A stretch of 64,000 bases of DNA from Branchiostoma floridae (taxonomy: Eukaryota; Chordata; Leptocardii; Amphioxiformes; Branchiostomatidae). The position numbers and the translations under genes are program-made. Of the stretch, positions 12,950 through 24,199 are shown one piece after another. How positions within the stretch are numbered: the first letter of the stretch is position 1; every line of letters starts with the position of its first letter. The notes beneath the pieces are model-generated. The model saw nothing but the letters and a program-made list of their open reading frames with translations. It made no database searches and was not told where the DNA came from. The DNA is taken from the NCBI RefSeq assembly GCF_000003815.2, contig NC_049992.1, positions 18,180,957 to 18,244,956 of the forward strand, written 5' to 3'.

Positions 12950-13560
12950 TGTCCAGCCTTGTAATGATGTGACAAATTCCTGCACCACTTGTCTGGTTGT
13001 ACTCATTACTGACTCTGGTCCTGTATCTTTTATTGGGTCCAGAACTCAGGTCTTCCTTATCTTCAACAAGTTCAAGCAGATGTATGGTTGGTCAGCCTAG
13101 AAATGTCCAGCCCTGTAATGATGTGACAAATTCCTGCACCACTTGTCTGGTTGTTCTCATTACTGACTCTGGTCCTGTAGCTTTTATTAGGTCCAGAACT
13201 CAGGTCTTCCTAATAATCAAGCAGATGTAGGGTTGGTCAGCCTAGAAGTGTCCAGCCTTATAATGATGTGACAAATTCCTGCACCACTTGTCTGGTTGTA
13301 CTCATTACTGACTCTGGTCCTGTATCTTTTATTGGGTCCAGAACTCAGGTCTTCCTAATCTTCAAGCAGATGTAGGATTGGTCAGCCTAGAAGTGTCCAG
13401 CCTTATAATGATGTGCCTCAGTGACAAATTCCTGTACTACTTGTATGCTACCACTTGTCTGGTTGTACTCATTACTGACTTTGTATCTTTTATCGGGTCC
13501 AGAACTCAGTTCTTCCTAAAATTCAAGTTCAAGTTCAAATAAATAAAGTTGATGTAGGGT
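12950..13560. repeat. Minisatellite, four units of 145-154 bp
   Basis: Units start with GTCCAGCC at 12951, 13105, 13250 and 13395 (periods 154, 145 and 145; the last unit is longer and more diverged). Shared blocks include GTAATGATGTGACAAATTCC, ACTTGTCTGGTTGT and GGGTCCAGAACTCAG. The last unit carries a small local insertion near 13420-13455. The predicted peptides simply repeat with the DNA and shift frame between units, so they are not genes. Confidence 0.92.
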
Positions 13561-14256
13561 TGGTCAGTCCAGCAGATGCAGGTACATGTAAAGGTAAAGC
13601 CTTTCTAGGCTGTGGGGGCAGTGGTTTGTTTCCACCTACAGTACATGTATGTGTCTCCATCTCCAGTAACAAAAATCAGTTTATTGAGGCTTTGACTGTC
13701 TTGACATACAAAGATAGTTGGGCTGCCAGGTTGAACAATTACTGACGGTAAATGTGTCAAAATGAACTTTTGTATTTTCGAGTATTTTCACCATGAATGA
13801 TTGCGACACATCGTTGGCTAGCATGCCCCTTTGGTTTTGACTTATCTAGTTCTACCTACCTTCCCATGTGATTTGAATTTTGATTGTCAGGAAAAGTTTT
13901 ATTCTTACATAAATCTGAAGCCCCCCTCCCCCTTCCTTCCTTCCTAGATCCTTCCTGTTATTTCTTGGAATCTGAAAGTGAAAGGAGACAGGCCTTCCTG
14001 ACTGACCCAGGCCAGGATTTACAAACAGACATCACTTTTCTCCCCAATCAGTTTGGCTTCTGGGATTTTATCAGATTATCCTGTCTTGCCTGTGTGGCAT
14101 TTACCACCGCCTGCTTTTTTAGCTATCAATCTTTACTTGTATCAAGCAAATTTGGGAGTTTTGGGAGTTAATGTCTGAAGTTGCAATCAAATTATTTACT
14201 GCTTTTGAAAATTTGATCAGGAAGTCGTAAAGGCTGTTCCTGAGCTTGGTGATTTA

Positions 14257-14615
14257 GGCCCAATCTACACACAGTTTTTACCAATATCTGTGGAGATGTC
14301 GGGAGGGATCTAGAACGTAGGGGGCAGGACACCCATGGCGCTTGAAGTCATAAACATATAGCATGATTTTCCAAATGGCGTTATATGCTAATGAACCTTC
14401 CCGAAGTCGGGAAGCATCTACACGCGCGCAGGCTGTCAGGGACCCCTGCTAAGCTATCGGTAAGGTATCGTACGAATGGTCCGGACCTTTCGGGAGAAAT
14501 TTTCCCGATATGGTAATGGCGATATAGTAGTTCCATCTAGACGATGAAAAAAAAAGCTGTCGGCGAGAGGTTGTAGGCTCGCCGATATCGGGAAAAACTG
14601 TGTGTAGATCGTTCC
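14257..14615 (+). mobile_element. Harbinger-like MITE, family M1, copy 2
   Basis: It has the same termini and interior as the copy at 4.3 kb, in the same orientation. The left flank has TTA and the right flank TAA. Unusually, a 21-bp sequence ending in GCTTGGTGATTTA lies immediately outside the left end (14236-14256) and again at the right end (14611-14631), with one mismatch and overlapping the terminal GTTCC. This is much longer than the 3-bp duplication expected for the superfamily. Confidence 0.85.
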
Positions 14616-15188
14616 TAAGCTTGGTGATTTAATGATGTAGGTACATCATGTAAAACCAAACAGAATGGAAGTTTGATCAGTTTAGACAGGACCTTACACT
14701 ACAGTCTAAATGATAGATTTGGTGGAACTCATCTGATAGAGTAGGGACAGATTCTGATCGAGTCTGTGTGACATAAACGTTGCTGTCTCCTCCCAGTCGG
14801 CCAGATGTCGGATATATTGGGCTGCTATAAAGCAAGATTTAATCAGGCTAAATGAGGTAAAAGTTGCTAAACTACCCTAAAGCCTATATCAATGGGCTGC
14901 CTATCTTCTATATGCTCAAGAGCTAGGGTCCTCAGCATACTGGCCACAACAGAGATGTCACAGGGAGATTTTTTTTATGACTAGGAAAATTTTTGGTCTT
15001 GCAACTCTCAAAGCAGATGTCAGGGTAGATGATTGTAATGTTTTCAGACTGCTATCTTTCTCTGATGGGGATATCCCAATGTCTGTAGACAGTGTCTTTG
15101 AAGAAGGTCACTTATTTCTACCCCTTCCTGTACCATCTTCAACAGGTTGGAGAAAAGGACTGTCAGAAAAGCCGACAGATCAGGAGAA

Positions 15189-15491
15189 AACTATACATTT
15201 CGTCCACCACAACATCTGCTTTGAGATAAGGTGTGAGTGGTCAGTAATTCGGCCAATTAACATCCAGGGCTGACCACACGACCATGGTGGCAGCCTGTCG
15301 TAGTTGATGAATGGAAAGGGACATCCTATTTGTCCAGTAGCCTGAAAACTCTACATTTTGTCCACCCTTACTTCTACTTTAAGATAAGGTGTGAGTGGTC
15401 AGTAATTCGGCCAATTAACTGACGGCACCACCATGGTGGCAGCCTGTCGTAGTTGATGGATGGGAAGGGACATCCTCTTTGTCCAGTAGCC
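15189..15491. repeat. Tandem duplication, two units of about 150 bp
   Basis: Unit starts lie at 15189 and 15347 (period 158). Strongly conserved blocks are AAGGTGTGAGTGGTCAGTAA, TTCGGCCAATTAAC, CCATGGTGGCAGCCTGTCGT and GGGACATCCT. CCATGGTGG and GGCCAATT are conserved more tightly than the intervening sequence. No coding sense. Confidence 0.85.
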
Positions 15492-16370
15492 ATGCTGACA
15501 CCCCTGGTGTGGTATTCACACAGGCAGGTCGACTGGAAGGGCTGCTCTTTGCTCGCTTAGGACAGCTCGCGAGACTAATGGGAGACCAAATCGACCGCCT
15601 CAAGCCCTTCCCCCCCTCTCCCTCTCCTTTGTGTTTCGATAGAAAAATGTCTGAAGTGTTCAGACCTCAAGGACAACCGGCTTTTAGTAGAACCAGACGC
15701 GACGAAAGACCGCTTAGCTAACCATGATAGCTATCAAAAGTCTACAAACGGATGATGTACTGTACGCCAAGTTTATCCATCCATTTATCTGTTTTGGTCG
15801 CTCGGAAAACCACGCCGTTTATGAAAAGCCGGGCAGTTTGAAAGGTTTTGAAATTCTGTAATGCATTTTCAAACAGGTGCAGTCAGTTCAATTTCGCAAA
15901 CGTGTTGCATGTCCGGAAGCGCGGCGTAATAAATCTTCCTCACATGAATTGGTCGGAGGTGCTACATGCCTTTGGCAAGTAGATCTGTAATTGTTTTAGT
16001 AAAGGAAATGCTCCGCATGCCTTGTTCTGTCACAGAGGACACCGATCTCTTGTCTACACAATCCAAAGAAGCAAGGACACGATGCACAAGTTGTATGTTA
16101 CATGTATATCAGTGTCAGCATGACTGGCTATCTTCGTGTCCTCCCCAGCAGTGCAAACACTCACAGAGAAATTGTCCGTTCATTCAAACGACCTCATTGA
16201 AAGCCTACAGAGATAGCTGCACAGCAAATACTCCAGGAAAAAAAGGCGCAGAGTCCATAGAATTGCCCGAGTGTGCGGACGATTGTTTGCGGAGCTCGGG
16301 CCGGTGTTTGCTCTCCAGTTTGCTGACACACGGGACGCATTTGTGGCATAATTGTGGTTGAAAGCAGTGT
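15492..16370. other. CpG-richer unique DNA; no exon defensible
   Basis: Base composition changes here, with more CpG and fewer A/T runs. A long pyrimidine tract (15606-15638) is followed by CGATAG and an ATG in an 18-codon frame, which looks like a splice acceptor but leads to no known domain. At 15966-16361 a 131-codon plus frame has twelve or more cysteines and no family I recognise. The stretch is a candidate conserved non-coding or untranslated region. Cross-species conservation is needed to say more. Confidence 0.3.
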
Positions 16371-17467
16371 GTATTCATGCTTCTATTAACAATGGGCGAA
16401 AACTTGGACAAGAATAATACAAAGTCTGACAAGTTAACTACAGTGTTGAAAGCTTAACATTGTAGTTACAAATCTGAAAAAATAGAATTAATGCACAAAA
16501 AGTAGAATCCTCATGTCATATATTATACATGATAGAAACAATAATTGTGATTCAGAATGTATAAAGTAAGCATCAGGGTTTTCTTGGTAAATATTTGCAT
16601 TGTAATTCTATTTTCAAGAGATGGCGAATAACAACAATATGCACCCACGACATCTTTTGTCTTTCATTGTTCTAAAGTATGTGAAGTGTTAAATGTCCTG
16701 GCTATCTTTATAACACCACTGGAAACTGTCCCACAAATGGCCACAAGGCAAGAAATACCTGTGCACTTACAACACATAATAGTTCTACCAGTGGTATTGT
16801 TCTCTTAAACATTGTTTTGTCTTATGATGATGAATTGAAAGACTTTTGTGACTTGTGTCCCTTTCCTTTGTGATCTCCTATCCAAACATCTTCCATATTG
16901 TGATGTCAGATTGCTTCTACTGAAGCTATCCAACTGGAAGTACAATATTGGTATAAGGCCTTTGTCATCTTTGACAAGATGCAGAATTGTTGATAGTTTT
17001 CTAGTTTCCGTTCTTTTGTGCCTTCGTAAGTAGACCTTTGATGCGCCTGTAGGGGATTTGGGGGGCTGTTGTGGTCCCTTGTAAATTAATGGTGCCCCCT
17101 GTTCAAACTGCAGTAAGTTTGTTACTAAATATTAGTATGTTATGCCAGATTGCCAAGATGTACACCTGTATACTACAGGTGCATTGCACCTGTCTGTAGA
17201 TTTGTACAAGTGACCACCTATACATAAGGACCACTTGGCTATTGTTGCAGCTTCTTTGTTGTCATTTAGATTAATTTTCTGTCTGTAGTGGCCACCTCTG
17301 TACTGTGACTATTTAAAAAGTATTATTAGAAAACACATAAGAATTCCACATCAAAAATGATAAAATGTATAATAATCTACTATGCATATTGCAAAACAAT
17401 ATTGTAGTTTGGCAGGAGTTCAACTCCTCGAATTCATCCGTTTCAATGTACATTATTTGTTCCTTTT
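16371..17467. other. Unique non-coding DNA with an E-box cluster
   Basis: No gene seen. At 17163-17192 the sequence holds CACCTGTA, its exact inverse TACAGGTG 3 bp away, and a further CACCTG, giving three CACCTG-type E-boxes in 30 bp. A fragment of the 18.3-kb array repeat (ACAAGTGACCACCTATACAT) lies near 17208. Confidence 0.45.
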
Positions 17468-17809
17468 CAGGGCTCAAAATACTGGGTGCATGTGCACCCA
17501 GGTGCACCCAAAATTGGAACTGTGCACCCAATTTTTTTCAGTGGGTGCACAGGGTGCACCCAAATATTTTCTTAGGTTTATGTATGGAAAGATATCAAGT
17601 ATACTAGTATACATCATATTCTTGACATCTAAGTGTTAGAAAAATGTCTGTCATGTTACTTGTTAAAGAATTTGATAGTTTGTAACTAGGTTTTGCTATT
17701 AGATTATTACTTAAATTTAAGTGGTGCACCCCCAAAAATTTTGCTGCACCCAATTTTTTAAACTGGGTGTACCAGTGCACCTAATCCCAAACATGAATTT
17801 CGAGCCCTG
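17468..17809 (+). mobile_element. GTGCACCC-word element (family A), copy 1
   Basis: The termini are CAGGGCTCAAAAT and ATTTCGAGCCCTG. The word GTGCACCC and its inverse GGGTGCAC are iterated about ten times in the outer 100 bp at the left and 70 bp at the right, with an AT-rich core between. CAGGG ends are typical of hAT-like elements. No clear target duplication is visible at this copy. It is inverted relative to the copies at 25.6 and 26.9 kb. Confidence 0.85.
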
Positions 17810-18317
17810 TAAGTGCACGTACTGACGTAGACATGATTTTCATGCTCAATATGAAACCGGAGACAAGAATGGATCAAGCCAATGATGTCACCAGTGGTTA
17901 GCTGTCGTGCGAGGCGCGTGATTCCGCTTGACGCCAGCTAAGTAGATGATGGATCGTTACCGTCACGAAATGTCAAGTAACCACGTATCCCTTTTAACTC
18001 CCTCCTGTGATGAAACGAAAATTCAACTTGAGTACACAATCTTTCAAGAGACCTTCGCCCTTTGAAGTTCAGGAATAGATATCCGGTTGTAGATGTTGCA
18101 ATTCGTCATTTGGATTTTAGTCAGGTGAATTTGAAATCCTAGTATCAAGGAGCTCCTTGCTAGTATCTAACCTATGATGTTGCATGTACGTAACAGCCAG
18201 CCATTAATGATTTAATTGATGTCGGTGGAAATTTTCGTGTATAAAAGGCGTATTGTACTTCAGTTTAATGATTGGCTGCTCAAATTCAAAACAGTCTCTC
18301 CCCTTCAATTATAGTAT
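17810..18317. other. Unique DNA with a TATA-like sequence
   Basis: CpG is a little enriched near 17880-18060. GTATAAAAGGCG (TATAAAAG at 18240-18247) is followed by TTCAGTTT, an initiator-like sequence with its A at 18262. The spacing of 22 bp from the first T is shorter than usual. It could be a chance match. No open frame of note follows. Confidence 0.25.
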
Positions 18318-18985
18318 ATACAGTTATACCTGTCTGAACTATCTATTCAGAGGACTTGATTATAATGGTTACAGCAGACAGGGCGTCACAATAGATAGAA
18401 TGATTAATGCCTAGGTCAATGGGGGAAAATTATATAAGGGACTACCAAAAACTGTCCACAATGGCAAGGTGGTCCTTATGCAGAGGTAGCCACCTGTATA
18501 GGTTTGTGTTTCAATGTCTAGGTGGTCCTTATGTAGAGGTGGTCACTAGTAGTAGTACAGTTTGAAGTTGCATATCAATGGCCAAGTGGTCTTTATGCAG
18601 AGGTGGGCACTTGTACAGGTTTGACTGTATATCAATGTCCTGGTGGAGTGGTGGTCCTTATGTAGAGGTGGTCACTAGTAGAAGTACAGGTTGAAGCTGC
18701 ATATCAATGGCCAAGTGGTCTTTATGCAGAGGTGGTCACTTGTACATGTTTGACTGTATATCAATGTCCTGGTGGTCTTTATGCAGAGGTGGTCACTAGT
18801 ACAGATTGACTGGATATAAATGACTACTAGTAGGTGGTCTTCATGCAGAGGTGTACAGGTTTGACTGTACATCAATGGCCAGGTGGTCCTTATGTAGAGG
18901 TAACCACCACAGATTTGACATGTATCAATGGCCAGGTGGTCCTCATTCAGAGGTGGTTACCAGCACAGGTTTGACTATACTGTTT
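18318..18985. repeat. Composite repeat with GGTGGTCCTTATGCAGAGG array
   Basis: A unique head (GACAGGGCGTCACAATAGAT... to 18460) leads into at least seven irregular units of about 55-65 bp built on CAGGTGGTCCTTATGCAGAG, GTGGTCACTTGTACAGGTTT and GACTGTATATCAATG. The same head and units recur at 21.8-22.0 kb, and single units are found near 5.96 and 17.2 kb. Internal unit number evidently varies between copies. Confidence 0.85.
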
Positions 18986-21089
18986 AGTCAGGGAACATTA
19001 GAACTGTAGGCTAAAATGATCTCATCCATGGCAGGCCCAGACCTGCCACAAAAGCCCAGGATTTACAATTAGGCCACAGCAAGTAAATTCTATGGATGAC
19101 ATCCTATGCAGGGTGCAAAAATAGTGAGAAAGGGCAAATAAAAAAACAAGATGGGTACAAAAAACAAGATTGCTAAATTTTCAAAATAGACACAATATAT
19201 GTCGTAACATGAGTTGAAGTGACAAAATGTGGCATCACAACTAACAAGGCATTCATTCATGTAATAAAGAAGTGAACTAGTGTAGTAAAAGTGATACTAG
19301 TGTGGTACACTGGTATCAGCTGGCCACTACATTCATGGCTTCTATACTGGTGGCACTTTAACAACTATCCAACAAGTTTTACTTCTGCAATTTTAGTCAT
19401 AGCTACCTCCCTAGTGCCACTTCTAAAATTTAAAGTATGATGATTAATATTAGGCTACAACACAACATGTTTGCCCATTTTGGTCTATCTGACCATCCCA
19501 GGAGAGGAAAAAAATTATTTTTTTCTTTCTGAAATCATGCGAAAATTAATGAGTGCGTGGATGTCATCCATAAAATTTCCTTGCTGTGGCCTTCGCTGCC
19601 CTGCCCTGGCTGAGCTGTGTGCTTTTGTCAGTCTCAGCCCTCAGGTATTGGGTGGGCGAGGGAGGTACAGGTACGTGTGTGTCATCAACCTCACTGGCAC
19701 AAAACAATGGGAAGGCAAACTCGCTGCTTAGTTTCGTCACTTCGATCACTGCAGGGGTGTTTGAAATGTCTTCATGCTGATTTTATCTGCCGGAGGGGGG
19801 GTTGGGGGGGTCATTATGTGTTCCTGTTGCAGCGAAGGAAGCGCCAAGGGTTTGACGTGGAAAAAAGGAAGTTGAAACAGGTTGCGGTCAAAGGCGTGTT
19901 TACTTTAAATGCGTCATGGGGTGGTGAGGTTCAGATCGTTTCCTGACTAAATATGTTCGTAAGGGAACGTTTTTATGAGCAGGTGACATACATATAGCAC
20001 AACAGTCAACACCTATTCGAGTGGAAGAAATGGGAATTTCTATTCATAGATCTATTGTATAGAGGTTAAGTTATCACAAACTGAAACTGGCAAAGATAGA
20101 AAAATGAAAACCATTATTTGAAAAGTTAGATCTCTGTGTGGCAAGAGGAATAAGTCTGCAAGCATCCACATGCTTTTCTCTTTATACTAGACAATCATAA
20201 ATTATGTCTAATGCAAATTGACAGAGTAAATTGAGTTTCATGCTCCTTTTTGTTTCCTCCAAATTAAGGCATGGACATTTTATGCCCTATTGTTACAGGT
20301 CCTTTCCTTTTGGGTATGTCTGTGTGTTGTGTTTTTAGGCTTTAAATAGAAAATTCTATGCCATACAAACTGACATGGGACATTTTGTCCAAGCTCCCCG
20401 ACTGCATTCCACTCTAAAGAGGACAAACTGGCATTGTAAATATTTGTTCTAGGCGGTGGGTCCAAATGTCAAAGGTCATAGTGGCTGAGGTCTCCCTGTG
20501 GAAGACCTACCTTTCCAAATATCCTCTTTTAAACTTTATTATCAGGCATTGATATGTGTGCTATGACAACCATTTGAAACTACAGAAGCTGTAGAGAAAA
20601 AATTGGTATGAAATTCATGTTCTGAGTGTGATTTTTCCCCAATTTTAAGACTTTTTAAAGCTCGTGAATGAAAGGTGAAATGTGCTATTCTCCCCAGCCT
20701 TTCCCAGTCTGACCCATGTGAAACACCCCTAGTGAAAGCAAACAACTTTTGTATCAATAGTTTCACTGTTTTCAGCTTGTTGTGTAAAGCCCATTATTGA
20801 CATATAACAGTTATGTATTGAACAAGAAGTCTCGTTGTCAGAAATATGAGCAGTCGCAAAGTTTGTGTTAAAAGGGCGCAGGTGTAACAGATATACTGAC
20901 TCAAACCTTTTGGGTATGTTTGGTTGGATGGAAGTATTTTGGCATAGGGTTCTGCCAGTTGACCTATTAGTCCATGGGCCAGAGGAGATATTGGTACCAC
21001 CCGAGGTGGCAAATTTTCCTTATGATTATCTGAGGGATGTATTTTTGATATGATAGCCGTCACATACATAGAGTATTCTATAAAGTATC
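18986..21089. other. Mostly unique non-coding DNA
   Basis: No exon or intact element identified. Direct repeats CTAGTGTAGTAAAAGTGATA / CTAGTGTGGTACACTGG occur near 19280. A G-rich run (GGAGGGGGGGTTGGGGGGG) lies near 19790-19815. Open frames near 19586-19946 overlap in all three plus frames and have no domain. A DR1-like ATGTCAAAGGTCA is at 20466-20478. Confidence 0.5.
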
Positions 21090-21380
21090 AAAACATTCAC
21101 TTGCCCTATACTATAGAGCAAGACTTAGTTGCCGGAACCAACTTTTCACTTTATCATTACATTTCTATGTAATTTTACTTGCAACAAGGAAATCCTTCTG
21201 TAGAAAGGTATTTTAAAGCAAGTAACTGGACCAATAATACCTAGACTACCCACATGTACCCAGGAAAATCGCACCCAAGGAAAAATCGCACTGGCTGGTA
21301 TGGTAGGGCATGTGCTTGTCTGATCGGCACTTACCCTGGGCATTTGGGTCAATGCCATGGACTTGCTTAACCTTGTACTC
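21090..21380 (+). repeat. CTTGCC-word repeat (family D), decayed copy
   Basis: It shows ATTCACTTGCCCTAT, ACTTGC and TGCTTGTCTGATCGGCACTTACC in the same order as the copy at 4.85 kb, ending GGACTTGCTTAACCTTG where that copy has GGACTTGTCCAACCCTG. It is strongly diverged, hence older. Confidence 0.5.
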
Positions 21381-21429
21381 TGGCCTTACATGAAGCTAGC
21401 ATTAGTAGTGATGATGTGAGGATGAAATG

Positions 21430-21720
21430 CAAGGGTAACAGTCTCTGTTTACACAAAATATTTGACGCCATGTTAACTAATACCATTTGCAGGCCCTGCG
21501 TTTTTGCTGTCGCGGTGCCACGGGTGGCATATATCACCGAAGCATTGGCTATAGTCGTTAATCCGCTGAAACACGCAACTCGTTAATCAGTTCAGGCGGG
21601 CAGAGCTTCCTGGCTGGAGAGGATTTGTTGCTAGACAGTGTGCCGAGACCCTTAGATCTTTAGAAGTTGCCCGTTGTTTGTGTAACGCAAGTTATGTAGT
21701 CAAAATCCTTTAATTTAGAG
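21430..21720. other. CpG-richer unique block
   Basis: The block stands out by CpG content and has the short palindrome TGCCAC-GG-GTGGCA near 21518 and two TTAATC sites (GTTAATCCGC, CGTTAATCAG) about 35 bp apart. It could be regulatory. No coding frame. Confidence 0.3.
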
Positions 21721-21799
21721 CAGGAGGAAAGCATACAATGGTACATATGCAAACTCTATCCAGACCAAAAGATTTCCTCCTGTAGCCTAACTGGTATAA

Positions 21800-22035
21800 G
21801 CAAAACGGTCATAGTAGACAGTTCGTCGCTAAAGACAGAATCATTAATGTTTGGGTCCATTGGGAAAAATGATTTGACTTCAAGGGACAACAAAAAAATG
21901 GCCACAAAGTCGAAGTTGGTCATTTGAAGGTTTGTCTATGGCCAGGTGGTTCTTATGCACAAGTACAAGTTAGACAGTATCAATGACTAGGTGGTCCTTA
22001 TGCAGAGGTATAGGTGTGACTATCTCAAAACAGGA
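21800..22035. repeat. Second copy of the GGTGGTCCTTATGCAGAGG composite repeat
   Basis: The head (AGACAGTTCGTCGCTAAAGA, AATCATTAATGTTTGGGTCC) matches the head of the 18.3-kb copy, but only about two array units follow, against seven or more there. Confidence 0.75.
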
Positions 22036-22319
22036 AAATACTGTTATGCTTCTGGCTTCTCTAATGTCTACTTTTAGACTGTGTACACCTACTTCCACCT
22101 GTCATGTGTGATGATGTAATGTCTGCGCTAATGCCTGATTCCTGGGAACCAAAGCCAGCTGATGCAGCGCGACACTCTGACATTTACTAACAATACACCC
22201 GGGAAGGATATCATAACTTGTTTCCTCAGCAAAACTAACGACTGCTCTAAATTTATACACATAGAGGAGAATTTTCCTGAATATCAAACAAAATTTTATT
22301 CAAACTTTTCTCTCCTTAA

Positions 22320-22679
22320 AGGCAACCTAAGCAATATTACAGCGTCAAAGTGGAAATATTCTGAATAAGGCAATCTGCATGATATTGACATCTACTGCAC
22401 TGTATTCTCACATTTACATCATAATTTGATACTTTGAGTGGTTAAAAACAGCCCAGAGACAAGTTGCACGAGGATATTCCTTATTATTGTACCCCCCAAA
22501 ATAAGGACTTGATCTGGAATCCTTGTGCAACTCATTCCCGCGCTGTTTTTAACGGCTCAATTTATGAAATGATGATGTAAATGTGCTAAAATAGTGCATT
22601 AGATCTCAATATCATATGTACAGACTGCATTATTCAGAATATTTCCACTTTTAACAATGTAATATTGCTTAGGTTGCCT
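22320..22679. mobile_element. Nearly palindromic element at a TTAA site
   Basis: The termini AGGCAACCTAAGCAATATTA and their inverse are directly flanked by TTAA on both sides (22316-22319 and 22680-22683), as for piggyBac or Kolobok elements. The inverted repeat does not stop at the ends. The left arm (GTGGAAATATTCTGAATAAG, CATTTACATCAT, GGTTAAAAACAGC, GTTGCAC) pairs with the right arm all the way to a small centre near 22490-22500. The 360-bp element can therefore fold into one hairpin with arms of about 175 bp, estimated at 80-85% identity by eye. No coding capacity. Confidence 0.85.
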
Positions 22680-22683
22680 TTAA

Positions 22684-23008
22684 CTAGGTTGAAATCAAAG
22701 ATTTGATGGATAGTATTGTATATTGCCTGGAATAAGGCATAAGAGTATGTCCTGCAAGCTTGGGGCCAAGAATGCTGCACTTTTAAGCAGAAACATTTCT
22801 TCTCATGTTACTCTTCAAACTTGTGCCACACCTTTCACATCTGTTTCTGTTCAAGATCTACATTATTTAGCTCAGGAAAGTTGCCAGAGCTATGACGACA
22901 GCTCATGACCAGGTTGTATGACAACTTTCATTGCTACTTATGAATCGGCGCGCGATGTTGTTAAAATTAAACAGAAATTTCTCCTACTCCTCCAATGCAT
23001 CTCGGTAA
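22684..23008. other. Unique non-coding DNA
   Basis: The short plus-strand open frame starting at 22723 has no domain. No intact repeat recognised. Confidence 0.4.
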
Positions 23009-23172
23009 GGCCACACCAATTTAATTTCTTGGTTCACGGATTTTTCATAAAAAATATGGAGCGACAGGGCGAAAAAATAATAAAAATTGTAAAATGGTTG
23101 GGGTAAAGATAAGGGCTAATCCGAAACATAAAGAATAAATAGTTTTCAGCTTGAAAAAAGTACAAAAACACT
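23009..23172 (-). mobile_element. Harbinger-like MITE, family M2, truncated
   Basis: The GGCCACACCAATTTAATTTC terminus is preceded by TAA (23006-23008). The body, including ATGGAGCGACAGGGCGAAAA and GTACAAAAACACT, equals the right half of the complete copy at 62.6 kb read in reverse. Similarity stops near 23172, so more than half of the element is missing. Confidence 0.8.
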
Positions 23173-24199
23173 TTACATTTTTTAATTTTCCCAGAACCCC
23201 CCTAGGATCATTGCGCCTTCTGCACTTGACAGGATTTCCGTTTAAAATCCAGGGGACGGAAAAAAATCAGGCTGGCTAGAACACTGCAATCCAGCATCTT
23301 GCATTTAATCTGTATTGTCGGAGAGTGCTTGAAAGCCTCTCGACCCCCTCTCTGAGGTTCCATCTCTAGCATACTTGTCTCCGTCTGTCTGCCTGTGTCA
23401 TCACTGCGGTCACGACAAAAATAGCTTATCAAAATAATCCCACTCTTCTCTTTTATCCCCCAAACCTCAGCAATTCGTCATGTCCTTAAGTGCCCCATCT
23501 TTGGTCTGGACTTCAAAGAGATTTTTGTGTGTTTGTTATGATTATGAACCGCATTAGCCTATTACCATAGGATATTGTTTACTTTGTGTATAATGATAAT
23601 ACTCAAGTTGTTGGTTTAGGTTTGTTGAAAGATGGGTTGATAATTCCTCTGTTATGATGATAGAATTTCATCAGTTTGGTTTTGGTGTTATCAACAAGTG
23701 TAGAAGATTAACACCTATATAATATACAAATAAAGTATTGGCAATATCATACTCTGCTCTCTTAAAGATACGCCACAATATATGAGACACAACTAACTTT
23801 CTTGTGTTACCGTTTTAAGACTTTATATCCGTGCACAAAATAAAGAACTTGCATTCAACTATCTTTCTTGAATGCGTGTTTATTATACTACCTTTAAAAT
23901 TTGTACCTAGTATTCATTTTGCCTTCTGATGAGAAATATTTTATACTCTAGCACTCTTGGTTCTTGTTAGAAAAATACCAATATGGATCGCTACCACATT
24001 CATGCAGTTGGTGTGTTATGCTGAAGGGCGGTTATACTGGCTATACAGATACAGAGATACAAAGAACTCGGCCACAAGTTAGACAACAAATTTTCACTCG
24101 GCTTGTATGACACAGTAGATATCTCTCTGCCGTTTCTTGAGTGTATTCTTATTTCATGGTATCCTGCTTTGGACATCTGATCACTAGAATACGTCACCC
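23173..24199. other. Unique non-coding DNA
   Basis: No exon recognised. A fragment at 23228-23300 (GGATTTCCGT, GGGGACGGAAAAA, GGCTGGCTAGAACACTGCA) resembles parts of the hAT element at 53.6 kb. The rest is AT-rich, without clear structure. Confidence 0.45.

Noticed and set aside
12891-13230. Repeated peptide CNDVTNSCTTCLVVLITDSGPV as a possible tandem-domain protein
   Set aside because: It follows the minisatellite units. The period is 145 or 154, not a multiple of three, so the frame is lost between units.
15606-15721. Exon after a strong pyrimidine tract (frame from MSEVFRPQGQ)
   Set aside because: Only 18 codons before a stop, with no recognisable domain and no matching donor. A pyrimidine tract alone is not enough.
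21512-21532. TGCCACGGGTGGCA as a nuclear factor I site
   Set aside because: The half sites are in the opposite order from TTGGC-N5-GCCAA. It is only a short palindrome.
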